From positions 62,001-126,000 of the forward strand of contig JAACMV010000014.1 of the NCBI GenBank assembly GCA_010909725.1: DNA of 64,000 nt, given 5' to 3'. This DNA is from Picochlorum sp. 'celeri'. Taxonomy: Eukaryota > Chlorophyta > Trebouxiophyceae. A program made the position numbers and the translations under genes. Under the pieces are notes generated by a model, which saw only the letters and a list, made by a program, of their open reading frames with translations, was not told the DNA's origin and did not search any database. This document shows, piece by piece, positions 31,945 to 40,736 of the stretch (positions within the stretch are counted from its first letter, which is position 1; each line of letters starts with the position of its first letter).

Positions 31945-33612
31945 ATGAGCGCAGTACAATTATTATTGGTTGCAACATTGATTGGGAGTGTACAGGGGAG
32001 CAGGAGGTTGCATGGTGATGTGTCTGGTTGCGGTGCCGGTGATGCAGCCTGCTGGTGCAAGTCAACAGGCCTGGTTGGGGGGTACGCTGATGTCGAGGTC
32101 GGGTGCGAATCATTCTATGAATGCCTTGCTGATGGAAGAGGGTTCTATAAGGATTGCCCTGCTGGATTAATGTATGATAATAAGATGGGCATCTGCAACT
32201 GGCCATCTGAAGTGTCTTGCGAGGGTCCAAAGCCAGAGCCATCTCCAGAGCCAGAGCCATCTCCAGAGCCAGAGCCTTCTCCAGAGCCAGAGCCTTCTCC
32301 AGAGCCAGAGCCATCTCCAGAGCCAGAGCCATCTCCAGAGCCAGAGCCATCTCCAGAGCCAGAGCCTTCTCCATCTCCATCTCCAGAGGACGATGGCTAT
32401 CCATGTGATCAGGGGGATTCATCTTGTTTCTGCGAGTACATTGGTGAAGATGGAATGTTTGCAGATGTTAAAGATGGATGCAGATCCTACTTCTGGTGTG
32501 TGAATGGAGCAGATTACTACAGAAGCTGCTCCAATGGTTTGTTATTCAACAATGACCAGAAAGCATGTGATTGGTCTGATAATGTCAAATGCTCTTCATC
32601 AGACCCAAGCCCATCACCTCCAAGCCCATCTCCAGAGCCTTCTCCAGAGCCAGTTCCCTCGCCATCCCCTGTCCCATCACCATCACCAGGTCCTGTGCCA
32701 GTACCAACAGGCGGAAACAAATATGTCGCCTATTTCCAAACCTGGAGTGATCCATGGAAATCCAACCCAAAGGACTCTGCTTTGGCGAATTTACCTCCAT
32801 ACTTGACGCATGTGATCCTTTCCTTTATGAGACCAGAGACCACATACAATGGAGGACTGACATTCGAGGGCACAGGTATTGATTTTTCATCATCGCCTAC
32901 AGTGGTCAAAGACTCTATTGCCCTGCTGAAACAAAGAAACCCAGGAGTTAAGGTACTTATTGCTGTTGGAGGAGCCACCTACACCAATTTTAAACAAATG
33001 AATGCAGCAGGAATTGCCAAATTCGTCGAGGAATTTGGGCTGGATGGTGTTGATCTTGACTATGAACCATCATCTGCAAGCTGCACGATCTCATCCAATG
33101 ATATCAGCTGCCAAACAGACCAGGAATACATTGACTCTGTCAACGCTCTTCGTGCAGCACTTCCAAGACCTTTGATACTATCCAATGCACCTTGGTCTGT
33201 GGGAGCTTATGGACTGGGAACATGGCGGGATAGTCAACCAAGAAGTCCATTCACTGGTGTCGCAATCAACATGCTCAAATCAGTAGGAGACAAGCTCGAC
33301 TTGCTCAATGTGATGTCGTATGATGCTGGAAACACATACTCTCCCATTGAAGCACTGGCTGCCTACTCACATTACTTCAAGGGTGACATTGCCATGGGAG
33401 TAGAGGTGGCAAACGAAGCATGGGGAGGACACGTGATCACAATGGAGGAGGTTGATGCACTTGCTGATGCTGTCCTGAGCTCAGGTCGCTCCACAAATGG
33501 AATGATGCTCTGGTCTCTGCAAAAGAGAGCAGACCAGGGACCAACAGCCCTTGAGATTTCACAAAGAGTCTGTTCTATTTTTGACTTACCATCTTGCTCA
33601 GATTCTTTTTAA
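31945..33612 (+). CDS. Secreted GH18 chitinase with two CBM14-like chitin-binding domains
   Basis: A 555-aa single-exon protein from the ATG at 31945. A signal peptide ([15 protein letters not shown]) is followed by two six-Cys modules of the peritrophin-A/CBM14 type ([22 protein letters not shown]...CNWP and [21 protein letters not shown]...CDWS). A (SPEPEP)n linker separates them and a Pro/Ser linker leads to a GH18 domain. The catalytic motif is DGVDLDYE, with the acid Glu at about residue 374, and the substrate-site MSYD is present, so hydrolysis of chitin or related glucosaminoglycans is expected. The SPEPEP linker is encoded by an 18-nt repeat at about 32230-32390. Confidence 0.9.
   Translation: MSAVQLLLVATLIGSVQGSRRLHGDVSGCGAGDAACWCKSTGLVGGYADVEVGCESFYECLADGRGFYKDCPAGLMYDNKMGICNWPSEVSCEGPKPEPSPEPEPSPEPEPSPEPEPSPEPEPSPEPEPSPEPEPSPEPEPSPSPSPEDDGYPCDQGDSSCFCEYIGEDGMFADVKDGCRSYFWCVNGADYYRSCSNGLLFNNDQKACDWSDNVKCSSSDPSPSPPSPSPEPSPEPVPSPSPVPSPSPGPVPVPTGGNKYVAYFQTWSDPWKSNPKDSALANLPPYLTHVILSFMRPETTYNGGLTFEGTGIDFSSSPTVVKDSIALLKQRNPGVKVLIAVGGATYTNFKQMNAAGIAKFVEEFGLDGVDLDYEPSSASCTISSNDISCQTDQEYIDSVNALRAALPRPLILSNAPWSVGAYGLGTWRDSQPRSPFTGVAINMLKSVGDKLDLLNVMSYDAGNTYSPIEALAAYSHYFKGDIAMGVEVANEAWGGHVITMEEVDALADAVLSSGRSTNGMMLWSLQKRADQGPTALEISQRVCSIFDLPSCSDSF
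32230..32390 (+). repeat. In-frame 18-nt minisatellite (SPEPEP linker)
   Basis: Around seven near-identical 18-nt units reading CCAGAGCCAGAGCCATCT or with CCTTCT, coding SPEPEP, lie inside the chitinase gene. Because the unit is a multiple of three, length changes keep the frame, so the linker between the two chitin-binding modules can vary between alleles. A shorter related stretch occurs near 32600-32700. Confidence 0.85.
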
Positions 33613-33661
33613 TCATCACTTGCACGTATTGTTTTAGCTGTAAGATTGAATCAAATTCTTC

Positions 33662-33916
33662 CTATAGAATCCTTCCGAGATTGCAATCTCTTCTCACCAA
33701 TTGGTGAGTCACTCTTGATAATTCAGTTGTGAGCGCCAATCCCATGTTCGAGTCGCTCACCTGAGAAATCCTGTCAAACGTCCCAGACACGAGCGCTAAT
33801 GCGCTATAATTGAATTCCTCTTGATATATTTCTAGAGGCACGTATCGTTTTATCGCAGAGAGACGGGTCTTTTCATCCTTGTCCTGTACCTGAGGCCCAC
33901 TGCTGCAGGTGCCCAT
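33662..33916 (-). CDS. Small predicted lipid-anchored protein (84 aa)
   Basis: Not recognised. The ORF starts Met-Gly-Thr-Cys-Ser-Ser, a good N-myristoylation context (Gly2, Ser6) with a palmitoylatable Cys4, as in membrane adaptors anchored by dual acylation. The rest is mostly helical (QEEFNYSALALVSGTFDRIS, GLALTTELSRVTHQLVRR). It ends 49 nt from the stop of the convergent chitinase gene, fitting the tail-to-tail layout of the window. Size and acylation recall small adaptors such as LAMTOR1 or BORC myrlysin, but no homology is claimed. It could be a chance frame. Confidence 0.5.
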   Translation of the reverse strand: MGTCSSGPQVQDKDEKTRLSAIKRYVPLEIYQEEFNYSALALVSGTFDRISQVSDSNMGLALTTELSRVTHQLVRRDCNLGRIL

Positions 33917-34641
33917 TTTCCGATTCTTTCTCTGTGAATACTATTTTGACATATTTATATAGAGAATAGAAGGAACGCGGTACCTTTTACGCGGCAATAA
34001 TTGTCTCTGTGAGAGAAAACGCAGGTCTACACGCACGTACGAAGCGCCTTGGCTTTGTTGCAATAGGGCGGCGAGACTTGATACCAGGGCATGCAATAAT
34101 ATTGAATATATCGCGGTAGAAGAGGGCAACGTTTCCTGGTACGTGTACAGTATGGTGCGGGTGGGAAAGCGTCGACACTGGGTGTGTGTCAACAACAGAA
34201 CCCAAGGGGCATGATGGGAATGAGGGCTCTGGGCTATGCGTTTCTGATGGATTTTCTTATTGCATTTTGTTGATTATTGAGTATTCTCACATTGGCTTTC
34301 GGATGAAAAAATTTCGGGGCGTTGGAACTATTTGAAAATATTCTGTGCGGGGACAAATACTCAAACCAGACTCAATGGATGTTTATGTGTTGAATGGGAT
34401 CATTTGGTTGGTTGGGAAACAACACACATCTCTGAATCATTTCATTGGAATAACTGATGATGTCGGATTGTCGGAAGCGCGACGCTTGGCTGTCTTATTG
34501 TCCGTTGTCAAGGTGTCTGAAGATGTGGGCCTTACCGGGGACAGTTGACCAGAGAAACCCTCCTTGGAGGGAAGTAGTGCAGGCATGTTGATGCTATTAT
34601 TGACGTACTTGACTGTATCTTGTGCAGATTATGAATTAAAA
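33917..34641. promoter_or_regulatory. Intergenic region and probable 5' UTR intron of SANT paralogue 2
   Basis: No supported gene. Immediately before the next CDS the sequence TTGACTGTATCTTGTGCAG at about 34609-34627 has branch-site, pyrimidine tract and acceptor features, so the ATG at 34642 probably lies in exon 2 after a leader intron. The upstream ATG at 34585 would be inside that intron. Confidence 0.45.
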
Positions 34642-36726
34642 ATGCCGGACATTAATCAAAAGGATTCCGAAGGCAAGGTGCCATGGTCACCACAAGAGGA
34701 GCAGGAACTTATGCGATTGCTGCATGATGAAGTACACCATGCAAACACATTCGGGGATACGCAGATGAGCTGGGCTCGGATAGGTCAGTACTTTAGAAGG
34801 AGTGTGGATGAAGTGAGAATTAAATTTGACCAATTGCAAAGCCAGGTGGAACAAGCATACAGACAAACAGCTGGTGTAAACGGGCTTCTGCCAAGTCAGC
34901 CTCATGATTATGAGAATCAGTATCAGCCAAGTATGGCGCATCAGAGGGGTGATATGATCGGTTATGCTCAGCCTACTCCATCTCCAGGGGAAATGGCAGC
35001 ATATATGCAGCAAAATCTAGGTTATTATCATGATCCATCGCAGTATCCCGACTTGCATGATCATGCAGCATACTTACCAGACCAACACCAATATCTTCCA
35101 TCATACTATCCACACCAGATGCATCATCAGCATGTCGAACAGGAGCAAGGGGATGGGATTCCAAAGAAGAGCACTGCTCCTAAGAACGACAAGGGCTTCT
35201 GGAAGGAGGAGGAGCAATTGGAACTCTTACATCTTGTAAGGAACACACAATATCGAGAGCAAGTAACTGGAAGAAAAGAAATCGATTGGGGTTTGATTGC
35301 CAAGCACTTGGGCAGGGGAAAGCGAAGTGTGCAAAGGAAGTATGACAATTTGAAATCTGCAACAGTTGGAGCAGATGGTTCCCTTGTGCTGCCTCCCAAT
35401 GATGGAAAAAAGTGGTCTCCTAGCGAGGTTGACGATTTGATGAAGCTTGGCGATCCAGATGATAGTTCGTATCGCAAAGAGCTGCTTGGTATAGACAAAG
35501 TGGACTGGAGGAAGTTTGGTGAATATTTTGGCCGTTCATATGAGAGTGTGGCCTACAAGTATTCCTATGTCAAAAATACAGCAGTGACTAATAGAGGGAA
35601 AAGAAAGCATGAGAAGGCAAAACACTCGACGTCATATAAAGAGATGGCTATCACCGCCCTCCAAACTTTGGGTGGAGAGGGCACGAGTGGTCAGATCTGC
35701 AATATCATTAGTAGCCACCCAGTGTTCTGCACACAATTAGATTCAGCTATAGTTAGTGGAAAAAAGACTTTGAAGAGATGGAAACATGGTGTTAGATCCG
35801 CTTTGAATGCATTTGAAATGTTCCAGAAAACAGGGGATACATGTGAAGGGGAGGTTGTCTGGCGATTGGACGAGGCAAGTGTTCAGGCTGACCTTACCTC
35901 ATTACGCACCAAGTCGGGCAAGATCAAAACCAATCCTGCGAGGAAAATGTCTGTGAAAAAGAAGCCAACGAAAAAGAAGGGAGAAAGCTCAACCGGAGTT
36001 GTTACCATTCAGGATGAAGAAGGTGCTAGTGAGATCCTTGCCCACATGGCACAAGCAAAAACTGGGACATTACAAGCTCCCGCTGCAGCGAACACTTCCG
36101 AAGATCCAAACTCTAATCCAGCGAACGCAGGATACAACAATACCAATAACAACGTCACCGAGGGGCTTTTCAACCAGGTTCCGATCATGCAGCAAATTTT
36201 GGAGAGCAATCCTACTGCAGAGCAGCTGAGCCAGCTCCCGCCGGAGCATCTGGCCATGCTACAGCGGCAACTGGAGAATGGTCAGGTTATGCAACAGTAT
36301 CCGGCGCCTTATGAATCGCATCGCAGAGGACAGATGGAACAGAATCCTCAACATGGTGTGTATGATGTTGCCCCGCCTCAGAATTACCCAGTCTATGACC
36401 AATACGATCAGCAACAAATGATGGAGCAGTATGCTTCTGCCGTCAACCATGATGCAGCCCAGCATGCTGCGATGTCTCAAGGCGTGCAGATGGGACAGCC
36501 TTTTGATTCTGGGATGCAAATGAACCCACTTCGGCAGCCAGGGCCTCCCTATGACTATGCCATGTATATGCCTTACGGTGCATACATGGCACATCAATAC
36601 GAAGGATCTCACGGCGTTCCACCTCCAGAACAGCAGCAATATCATCCAGATGTACAATACGGTGGACAGCAGATGTATCAAGTACGTCCTGGTCAACAGC
36701 ATGACCAGCAGCAGTATCATCATTAA
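34642..36726 (+). CDS. SANT/Myb-like repeat protein with winged-helix domain (paralogue 2)
   Basis: A 694-aa protein from the ATG at 34642. Three SANT/Myb-like repeats are visible: PWSPQEEQELMRLLHDE...MSWARIGQYFRRS, FWKEEEQLELLHLVRNT...IDWGLIAKHLGRG and KWSPSEVDDLMKL...VDWRKFGEYFGRS. A basic linker (GKRKHEKAKH) leads to the winged-helix-like segment SYKEMAITALQTLGG...LKRWKHGVRSALNAFEMF...EVVWRLD. The C-terminal third is Gln/Tyr/Pro/Met-rich, like an activation or condensate-forming region, and contains NPTAEQLSQLPPEHLAML, similar to the N-terminal helices of paralogue 1. Likely a DNA-binding regulator. The second repeat differs from its paralogue in spacing. Convergent with eIF1A (60 nt). Confidence 0.75.
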   Translation: MPDINQKDSEGKVPWSPQEEQELMRLLHDEVHHANTFGDTQMSWARIGQYFRRSVDEVRIKFDQLQSQVEQAYRQTAGVNGLLPSQPHDYENQYQPSMAHQRGDMIGYAQPTPSPGEMAAYMQQNLGYYHDPSQYPDLHDHAAYLPDQHQYLPSYYPHQMHHQHVEQEQGDGIPKKSTAPKNDKGFWKEEEQLELLHLVRNTQYREQVTGRKEIDWGLIAKHLGRGKRSVQRKYDNLKSATVGADGSLVLPPNDGKKWSPSEVDDLMKLGDPDDSSYRKELLGIDKVDWRKFGEYFGRSYESVAYKYSYVKNTAVTNRGKRKHEKAKHSTSYKEMAITALQTLGGEGTSGQICNIISSHPVFCTQLDSAIVSGKKTLKRWKHGVRSALNAFEMFQKTGDTCEGEVVWRLDEASVQADLTSLRTKSGKIKTNPARKMSVKKKPTKKKGESSTGVVTIQDEEGASEILAHMAQAKTGTLQAPAAANTSEDPNSNPANAGYNNTNNNVTEGLFNQVPIMQQILESNPTAEQLSQLPPEHLAMLQRQLENGQVMQQYPAPYESHRRGQMEQNPQHGVYDVAPPQNYPVYDQYDQQQMMEQYASAVNHDAAQHAAMSQGVQMGQPFDSGMQMNPLRQPGPPYDYAMYMPYGAYMAHQYEGSHGVPPPEQQQYHPDVQYGGQQMYQVRPGQQHDQQQYHH

Positions 36727-36786
36727 TGTGAATACTTGTCAGAGAGAAATGTGACTGTTAAATACTCAGAGAAAACCATAATAATA

Positions 36787-37516
36787 CTAAATGTCATCAA
36801 CATCCTCGAAGTCGACCAAATCTTCCTCGGCATCGACGTCATCATCAATAAGAGCATCTGTATCGTTGACACGGATATTATCTGGCAACTCCCCATACTG
36901 TTTTAAAGATCTAGCCTCATCTGCCATGTACTTCAAGATGACATCCGCCTTTTCATCCTGATATTCTCGTAATCCAACCAAAACAATGTCACCAGTGTTC
37001 ACCCAAACCTTCTTCCTCATCTTACCGCGAATGTGACATAATCTCTTCACACCATCAATGCAGTAAGCCTCCAGACGACCATTTCCAAGCATTCGCAGCA
37101 CCTGTGCGTACTCTTGACCATCCTCCTTGAAAATAAGCTCTCGCTTCTCCTCATTCTCGTTCTTTCCCCTTCTTCTATTCTTTCCTCCTTTACCTGCACG
37201 TGTCAAAAGTCATACACCAGTTACACAAGTGCAACTCATTACAAACTCAATATGCTCGAGCATTCGTGGCGGCCTCGACACAACCCACCCAAGCCACCAT
37301 TCCCATCAACACCCACCCTCGACAGAATTAATATATCAAAGGTATACCCCCTGTGCACACAGCACGAGCTCATGCTGCACCTACGGCCAACACAGAACGA
37401 GCCGACCCAAAAATCACATTCATAACGGGCGTATGCTCAAGCTGTGATGCCATGCACACCATAGAACCAAATAATAATTTATTATCGTGCTCAAACGAAC
37501 CTTTATTTTTTGGCAT
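36787..37516 (-). CDS. EIF1A: Translation initiation factor eIF1A, with 16-nt first coding exon
   Basis: Exon 2 (37193-36787) holds nearly the whole protein: [13 protein letters not shown], the OB fold ([57 protein letters not shown]) and an acidic C-terminal tail ending DFEDVDDI. The expected start MPKNKG is supplied by a 16-nt exon at 37516-37501 (ATGCCAAAAAATAAAG) followed by donor GTTCGT; the 307-nt intron ends at GTGCAG before 37193. Joined, the protein is 140 aa and begins [15 protein letters not shown] as in other eukaryotes. eIF1A promotes 43S complex formation and start-codon scanning. Confidence 0.93.
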
Positions 37517-37850
37517 GGTGCTAAAACAGGCCGAACAGTAATTCAACAAGTCTCTTCTGCTGCAGTCTCTCTAACTCGCACGTATCACTTGTACCACTAC
37601 TAAAAAAGAGTAATATGAATTAATCTAAATGAATATAGTACAATGACCACGCCCGTGTGGCAGTATTGATGTGAAACATTTGCTGCCGTCTTGTGTACCA
37701 AATCTTCCCTTTTAAGGAATACTGGCTCGACAAACACGCACATGAAGTCGAGTTCCGGCGTCCAATAGTTCAGAATGGATCTCAATATTCATTCCATGTA
37801 TTTTGAATCATTGCATGGTCGATCATACGCGGTCTTTTTGTCGATAGAAC
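37517..37850. promoter_or_regulatory. Divergent promoter region (eIF1A / uS5m)
   Basis: About 330 nt between divergent starts with no supported coding region. It includes an AT-rich stretch at 37610-37640. No specific site was assigned. Confidence 0.35.
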
Positions 37851-39077
37851 ATGTTTGGGCAGAAACTGCGGCACATCGCAGCTGCTCGTCTCTCAGTACT
37901 ACGAGAATGGATTATTGATGCCTCAAAGTCTTCATCAGTTGCGAATTCGGCTGTTTGTGCTGGTATCGCAGGGAGTGGGACAGGGTCCAGGCTCCATGCT
38001 GCCGACGGAATGATGCGTCGTCTGTTCTCTTCTCATCCTTTGATAGATAGTTCAGTGTATAGAACAGGTACAGGTTTTACTCGAGGGGGCATCTATGGGA
38101 CTATGCGTGGGTTTTCGTCTGACGATGGGGCAGGGGAGCGCCGGGCTAAAATTCAAGAGCTTCTAAAAGGATTGTCAGCTGATGATGCTTCTTTTGATAG
38201 AGAGAAGGCGGAAGAATTTGTGGATTCGTTCTTTGATGATGAGTCAATGGATGACGAGGAGGAAGGCCTGCTGGCCTTTGACGAAGAGGATGCCATAGAT
38301 TTGGATGGAGATGATCATGCCATAGGTTTGGATGAAGATGATCATGCCATAGATTTGGATGGAGATGAACAACAAGTAGTTGATGGGTCAGCTGGGGCAG
38401 GAGAGATGGAGAAGGAGGATATCATAATGAGGGAGCTTCGAGGGTTGAGGCGTGGGTCTCGTAGAGTTGTATTGCAAAAGCTTTTGCAGGGAGGCATCCT
38501 CCAGTCTGATCCAGCCGCAGCAGAGGAGCTGAAGAAGATTGAAAAGACGTTTAGGCCTCCTTCAGGTTTTCGCATGAAAGTCGTGCATATCAATAGAACG
38601 TGCAAAGGAACGCGATCAGGGGGATTGTTTAGATTTTCGGCGTTGGTGGTGGTGGGTAATGGGGAAGGGGTTCTTGGCTGGGGGTCTGGCAAGTCTGTAG
38701 AAGTGGGGCATGCTGTTCAAAAGGCACACCAGTCTGCATACAAGAATTTGTATCCTGTTCCTAGACATAATAACCATACCGTAACAGAACCCGTCACTGC
38801 TACCTTTGGGAAGACAAAAGTGATCATGTATCCAAAGAGTTCGGGGAGAGGCATTGTGGCAAACCCCATGCTTGCTGGTATTTGTCGACTGGCTGGGATC
38901 CATGATGTTGGTATCAAAGTGCACGGATCACGGAATCCACAAAATACAGTCAAATGTTTATTCGCAGCCTTTGATAAATTGAGATCACAAGACGAGATTG
39001 TAGGATTTCGGGACGGTGTTTTGACTGTTCAGGTGCCTACTGGGCGCTTTGGGCAGTTGAATCTCCCCCGTGTTTGA
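37851..39077 (+). CDS. Mitochondrial ribosomal protein uS5
   Basis: A 408-aa precursor. An Arg/Ser/Ala-rich leader is followed by a long acidic insertion (about residues 115-185) and the S5 fold near 240-390: the N-terminal double-stranded RNA-binding domain (HINRTCKGTRSGGLFRFSALVVVGNGEGVLGWGSG) and the C-terminal domain with SSGRGIVANPMLAGICRLAGIHDV. The long N-terminal extension and sequence type indicate the mitoribosome rather than the plastid. Inside the acidic region a 27-nt unit (9 residues, around DLDGDDHAI) repeats about three times at 38294-38369. Confidence 0.88.
   Translation: MFGQKLRHIAAARLSVLREWIIDASKSSSVANSAVCAGIAGSGTGSRLHAADGMMRRLFSSHPLIDSSVYRTGTGFTRGGIYGTMRGFSSDDGAGERRAKIQELLKGLSADDASFDREKAEEFVDSFFDDESMDDEEEGLLAFDEEDAIDLDGDDHAIGLDEDDHAIDLDGDEQQVVDGSAGAGEMEKEDIIMRELRGLRRGSRRVVLQKLLQGGILQSDPAAAEELKKIEKTFRPPSGFRMKVVHINRTCKGTRSGGLFRFSALVVVGNGEGVLGWGSGKSVEVGHAVQKAHQSAYKNLYPVPRHNNHTVTEPVTATFGKTKVIMYPKSSGRGIVANPMLAGICRLAGIHDVGIKVHGSRNPQNTVKCLFAAFDKLRSQDEIVGFRDGVLTVQVPTGRFGQLNLPRV
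38294..38369 (+). repeat. 27-nt tandem repeat in the uS5m acidic region
   Basis: Three copies, two full and one partial, of a 27-nt unit starting CATAGATTTGGATG and coding the acidic nonapeptide AIDLDGDDH with variants (IGLDEDDHA). The unit keeps the frame. It enlarges the acidic spacer between the targeting leader and the ribosomal fold. Confidence 0.85.
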
Positions 39078-39097
39078 TGTTACATGTATTTATTTAT

Positions 39098-40429
39098 TTA
39101 AGCCCCTTTCTCATCTACAAATGTACGTACATTGATTAATGCAGCAGCAGGATCCTCCATCTGATGCAAAAGCTCACCGAGGACACATGCTTGACGGTAC
39201 ATTTCTTCCAGCGTTGATACCTCACGCTTCCCTAAATGCTTCCGTAGAGCCCTCGCTAGAGACGCAGCTAGCTCGGTCTTGTATGCTGTCGACAATAAAT
39301 CTCCGAATGGTGAAGACGCTGGGTCACTGTACGCAAATAACGTCAACACTTTCTCCATCAGGACTCTGTCCTCTGATGTTGAGCATGACTGGGTGAGTTC
39401 CTGTCTGCCATATTCCATCGCATCATCATCCTTTTTATCGCGTATCAATTCACATAGTTTCTGGCATTTGAGTGCAAATGCAATCGATGGATTTTCATCC
39501 AAAACTCCTGGGCATAACTCCTCAGCAGAAGCCATTGCCTTGTCTATATCCCCACCCATCACATACTCTGTGGCTGAATACAGTGCCATGGATTCTTCCT
39601 TTGTCGATTCCGAAATTTGATTCCTACCCTTCAGGACATCCTCTCCCACTGCTTGGGCAGTCTCCCAATACCCGTGATGCTTGAGATAATCAAACACGAG
39701 TTCAGCAATGATATCTGAACTTCCAGGAATTTTTGTATCAAGAATCTGCGTATGCAAGTTGGACATAACACTCTCAAGTATCGCTTCATAATCCCCTTTG
39801 AATGGCCTTCTTTCCAAATCATCTCCAAAGTTTACAGCCACCTCCTCATCCGGGGTCCGAAAGCCGACCGTAGGATACAATGTTTCCTCCTCGACATCCC
39901 TAAACGCCACACCAAGCTGAAACCCCTTCTTTGTAAAGGTCAGCGTCTTCTCAATCCTATTGTAAATAATCCCAACCCAATCTCCAGTCGTAAAGATGGG
40001 TCCATACGGCCTCCCAGTCCCTCTTCCATTAAATACATGCCCATCATCTCCATGATACCCATATGAATGTGGCTCCCACCCAGGCAACCTGTCCAACTTG
40101 ACATCCTTTCTGGACAGACCAATGCCAATATATCCATCCCTGCCCTTGTTAATAATCTCTACCTCAAAGTAATATACTGGACACCCCTTTGGAATGGGGT
40201 TATTCGACCGAATCGACGCCGCATCCCGATCATCACTCCCAGGACCCTTGTATTTGACTCTCAACCCAACCACGTCCAAATATCTCATAGAAGCCTGGTG
40301 TTGCCCTGGTGTCGCATCCCAGCCCGTAGGACCTCCGTCACCACCCAATTGACATTTTAATTCCCTTTTCGAAACAGGAGAGCCCAAATGAACGGGCACA
40401 GGAGGAGCACCCTGTTGCCGACTACTCAT
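39098..40429 (-). CDS. RanBPM-like SPRY / LisH / CTLH / CRA protein (CTLH E3 complex)
   Basis: A 443-aa single-exon protein. A SPRY domain occupies roughly residues 50-200 (GCPVYYFEVEIINKGRDGYIGIGLS, WEPHSYGYHGDDGHVFNG, GDWVGIIYNR). A LisH-like helix pair (IIAELVFDYLKHHGYWETA), then CTLH and CRA segments (KAMASAEELCPGVLDENPSIAFALKCQKLCELI) follow. This is the order of RANBP9/10 and yeast Gid1/Vid30, scaffold and substrate receptor of the GID/CTLH ubiquitin ligase. The stop is 20 nt from that of uS5m. Confidence 0.92.
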   Translation of the reverse strand: MSSRQQGAPPVPVHLGSPVSKRELKCQLGGDGGPTGWDATPGQHQASMRYLDVVGLRVKYKGPGSDDRDAASIRSNNPIPKGCPVYYFEVEIINKGRDGYIGIGLSRKDVKLDRLPGWEPHSYGYHGDDGHVFNGRGTGRPYGPIFTTGDWVGIIYNRIEKTLTFTKKGFQLGVAFRDVEEETLYPTVGFRTPDEEVAVNFGDDLERRPFKGDYEAILESVMSNLHTQILDTKIPGSSDIIAELVFDYLKHHGYWETAQAVGEDVLKGRNQISESTKEESMALYSATEYVMGGDIDKAMASAEELCPGVLDENPSIAFALKCQKLCELIRDKKDDDAMEYGRQELTQSCSTSEDRVLMEKVLTLFAYSDPASSPFGDLLSTAYKTELAASLARALRKHLGKREVSTLEEMYRQACVLGELLHQMEDPAAALINVRTFVDEKGA

Positions 40430-40736
40430 GGGAACCCCGTCTTGCTATGTACGTCAGAATCTTCTTCTATTCTCCACCTATCCGTTCAAAATTCATATAT
40501 ATTGCGAAATAGCTGCATAGGATACTCAAGAATGCATTTCTGGCTCTGCTCCGGGCAGTCACAGCGTATTTTAATACGGAACATCTCGACCCGAGGCTTG
40601 ATTTGGGGCTATATTGGGTTGTGAATGGGCTATATTAAGCATAATATTGTCTTAGAATAGAGTGTGACTGAGATTCAGGACACTGTTGATACAACAAGCA
40701 GGTCATGCATGGGTCAGTCATCTCAAAATCGTAACC
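40430..40736. promoter_or_regulatory. Divergent promoter region (RanBPM-like / RPC5)
   Basis: A 307-nt gap between divergent start codons. No coding region or recognisable site beyond AT-rich stretches was found. Confidence 0.35.

Noticed and set aside
32230..32390. 18-nt repeats considered as a CRISPR-like array
   Set aside because: There are no spacers; the units are contiguous, in frame and code SPEPEP inside a eukaryotic gene.
34585..34641. Signal peptide-like start of the SANT paralogue 2 ORF (MLMLLLTYLTVSCA)
   Set aside because: The segment has the features of an intron 3' end (ttgac branch site, pyrimidine tract, gtgcag), and a secretory signal makes no sense for a SANT protein; ATG at 34642 preferred.
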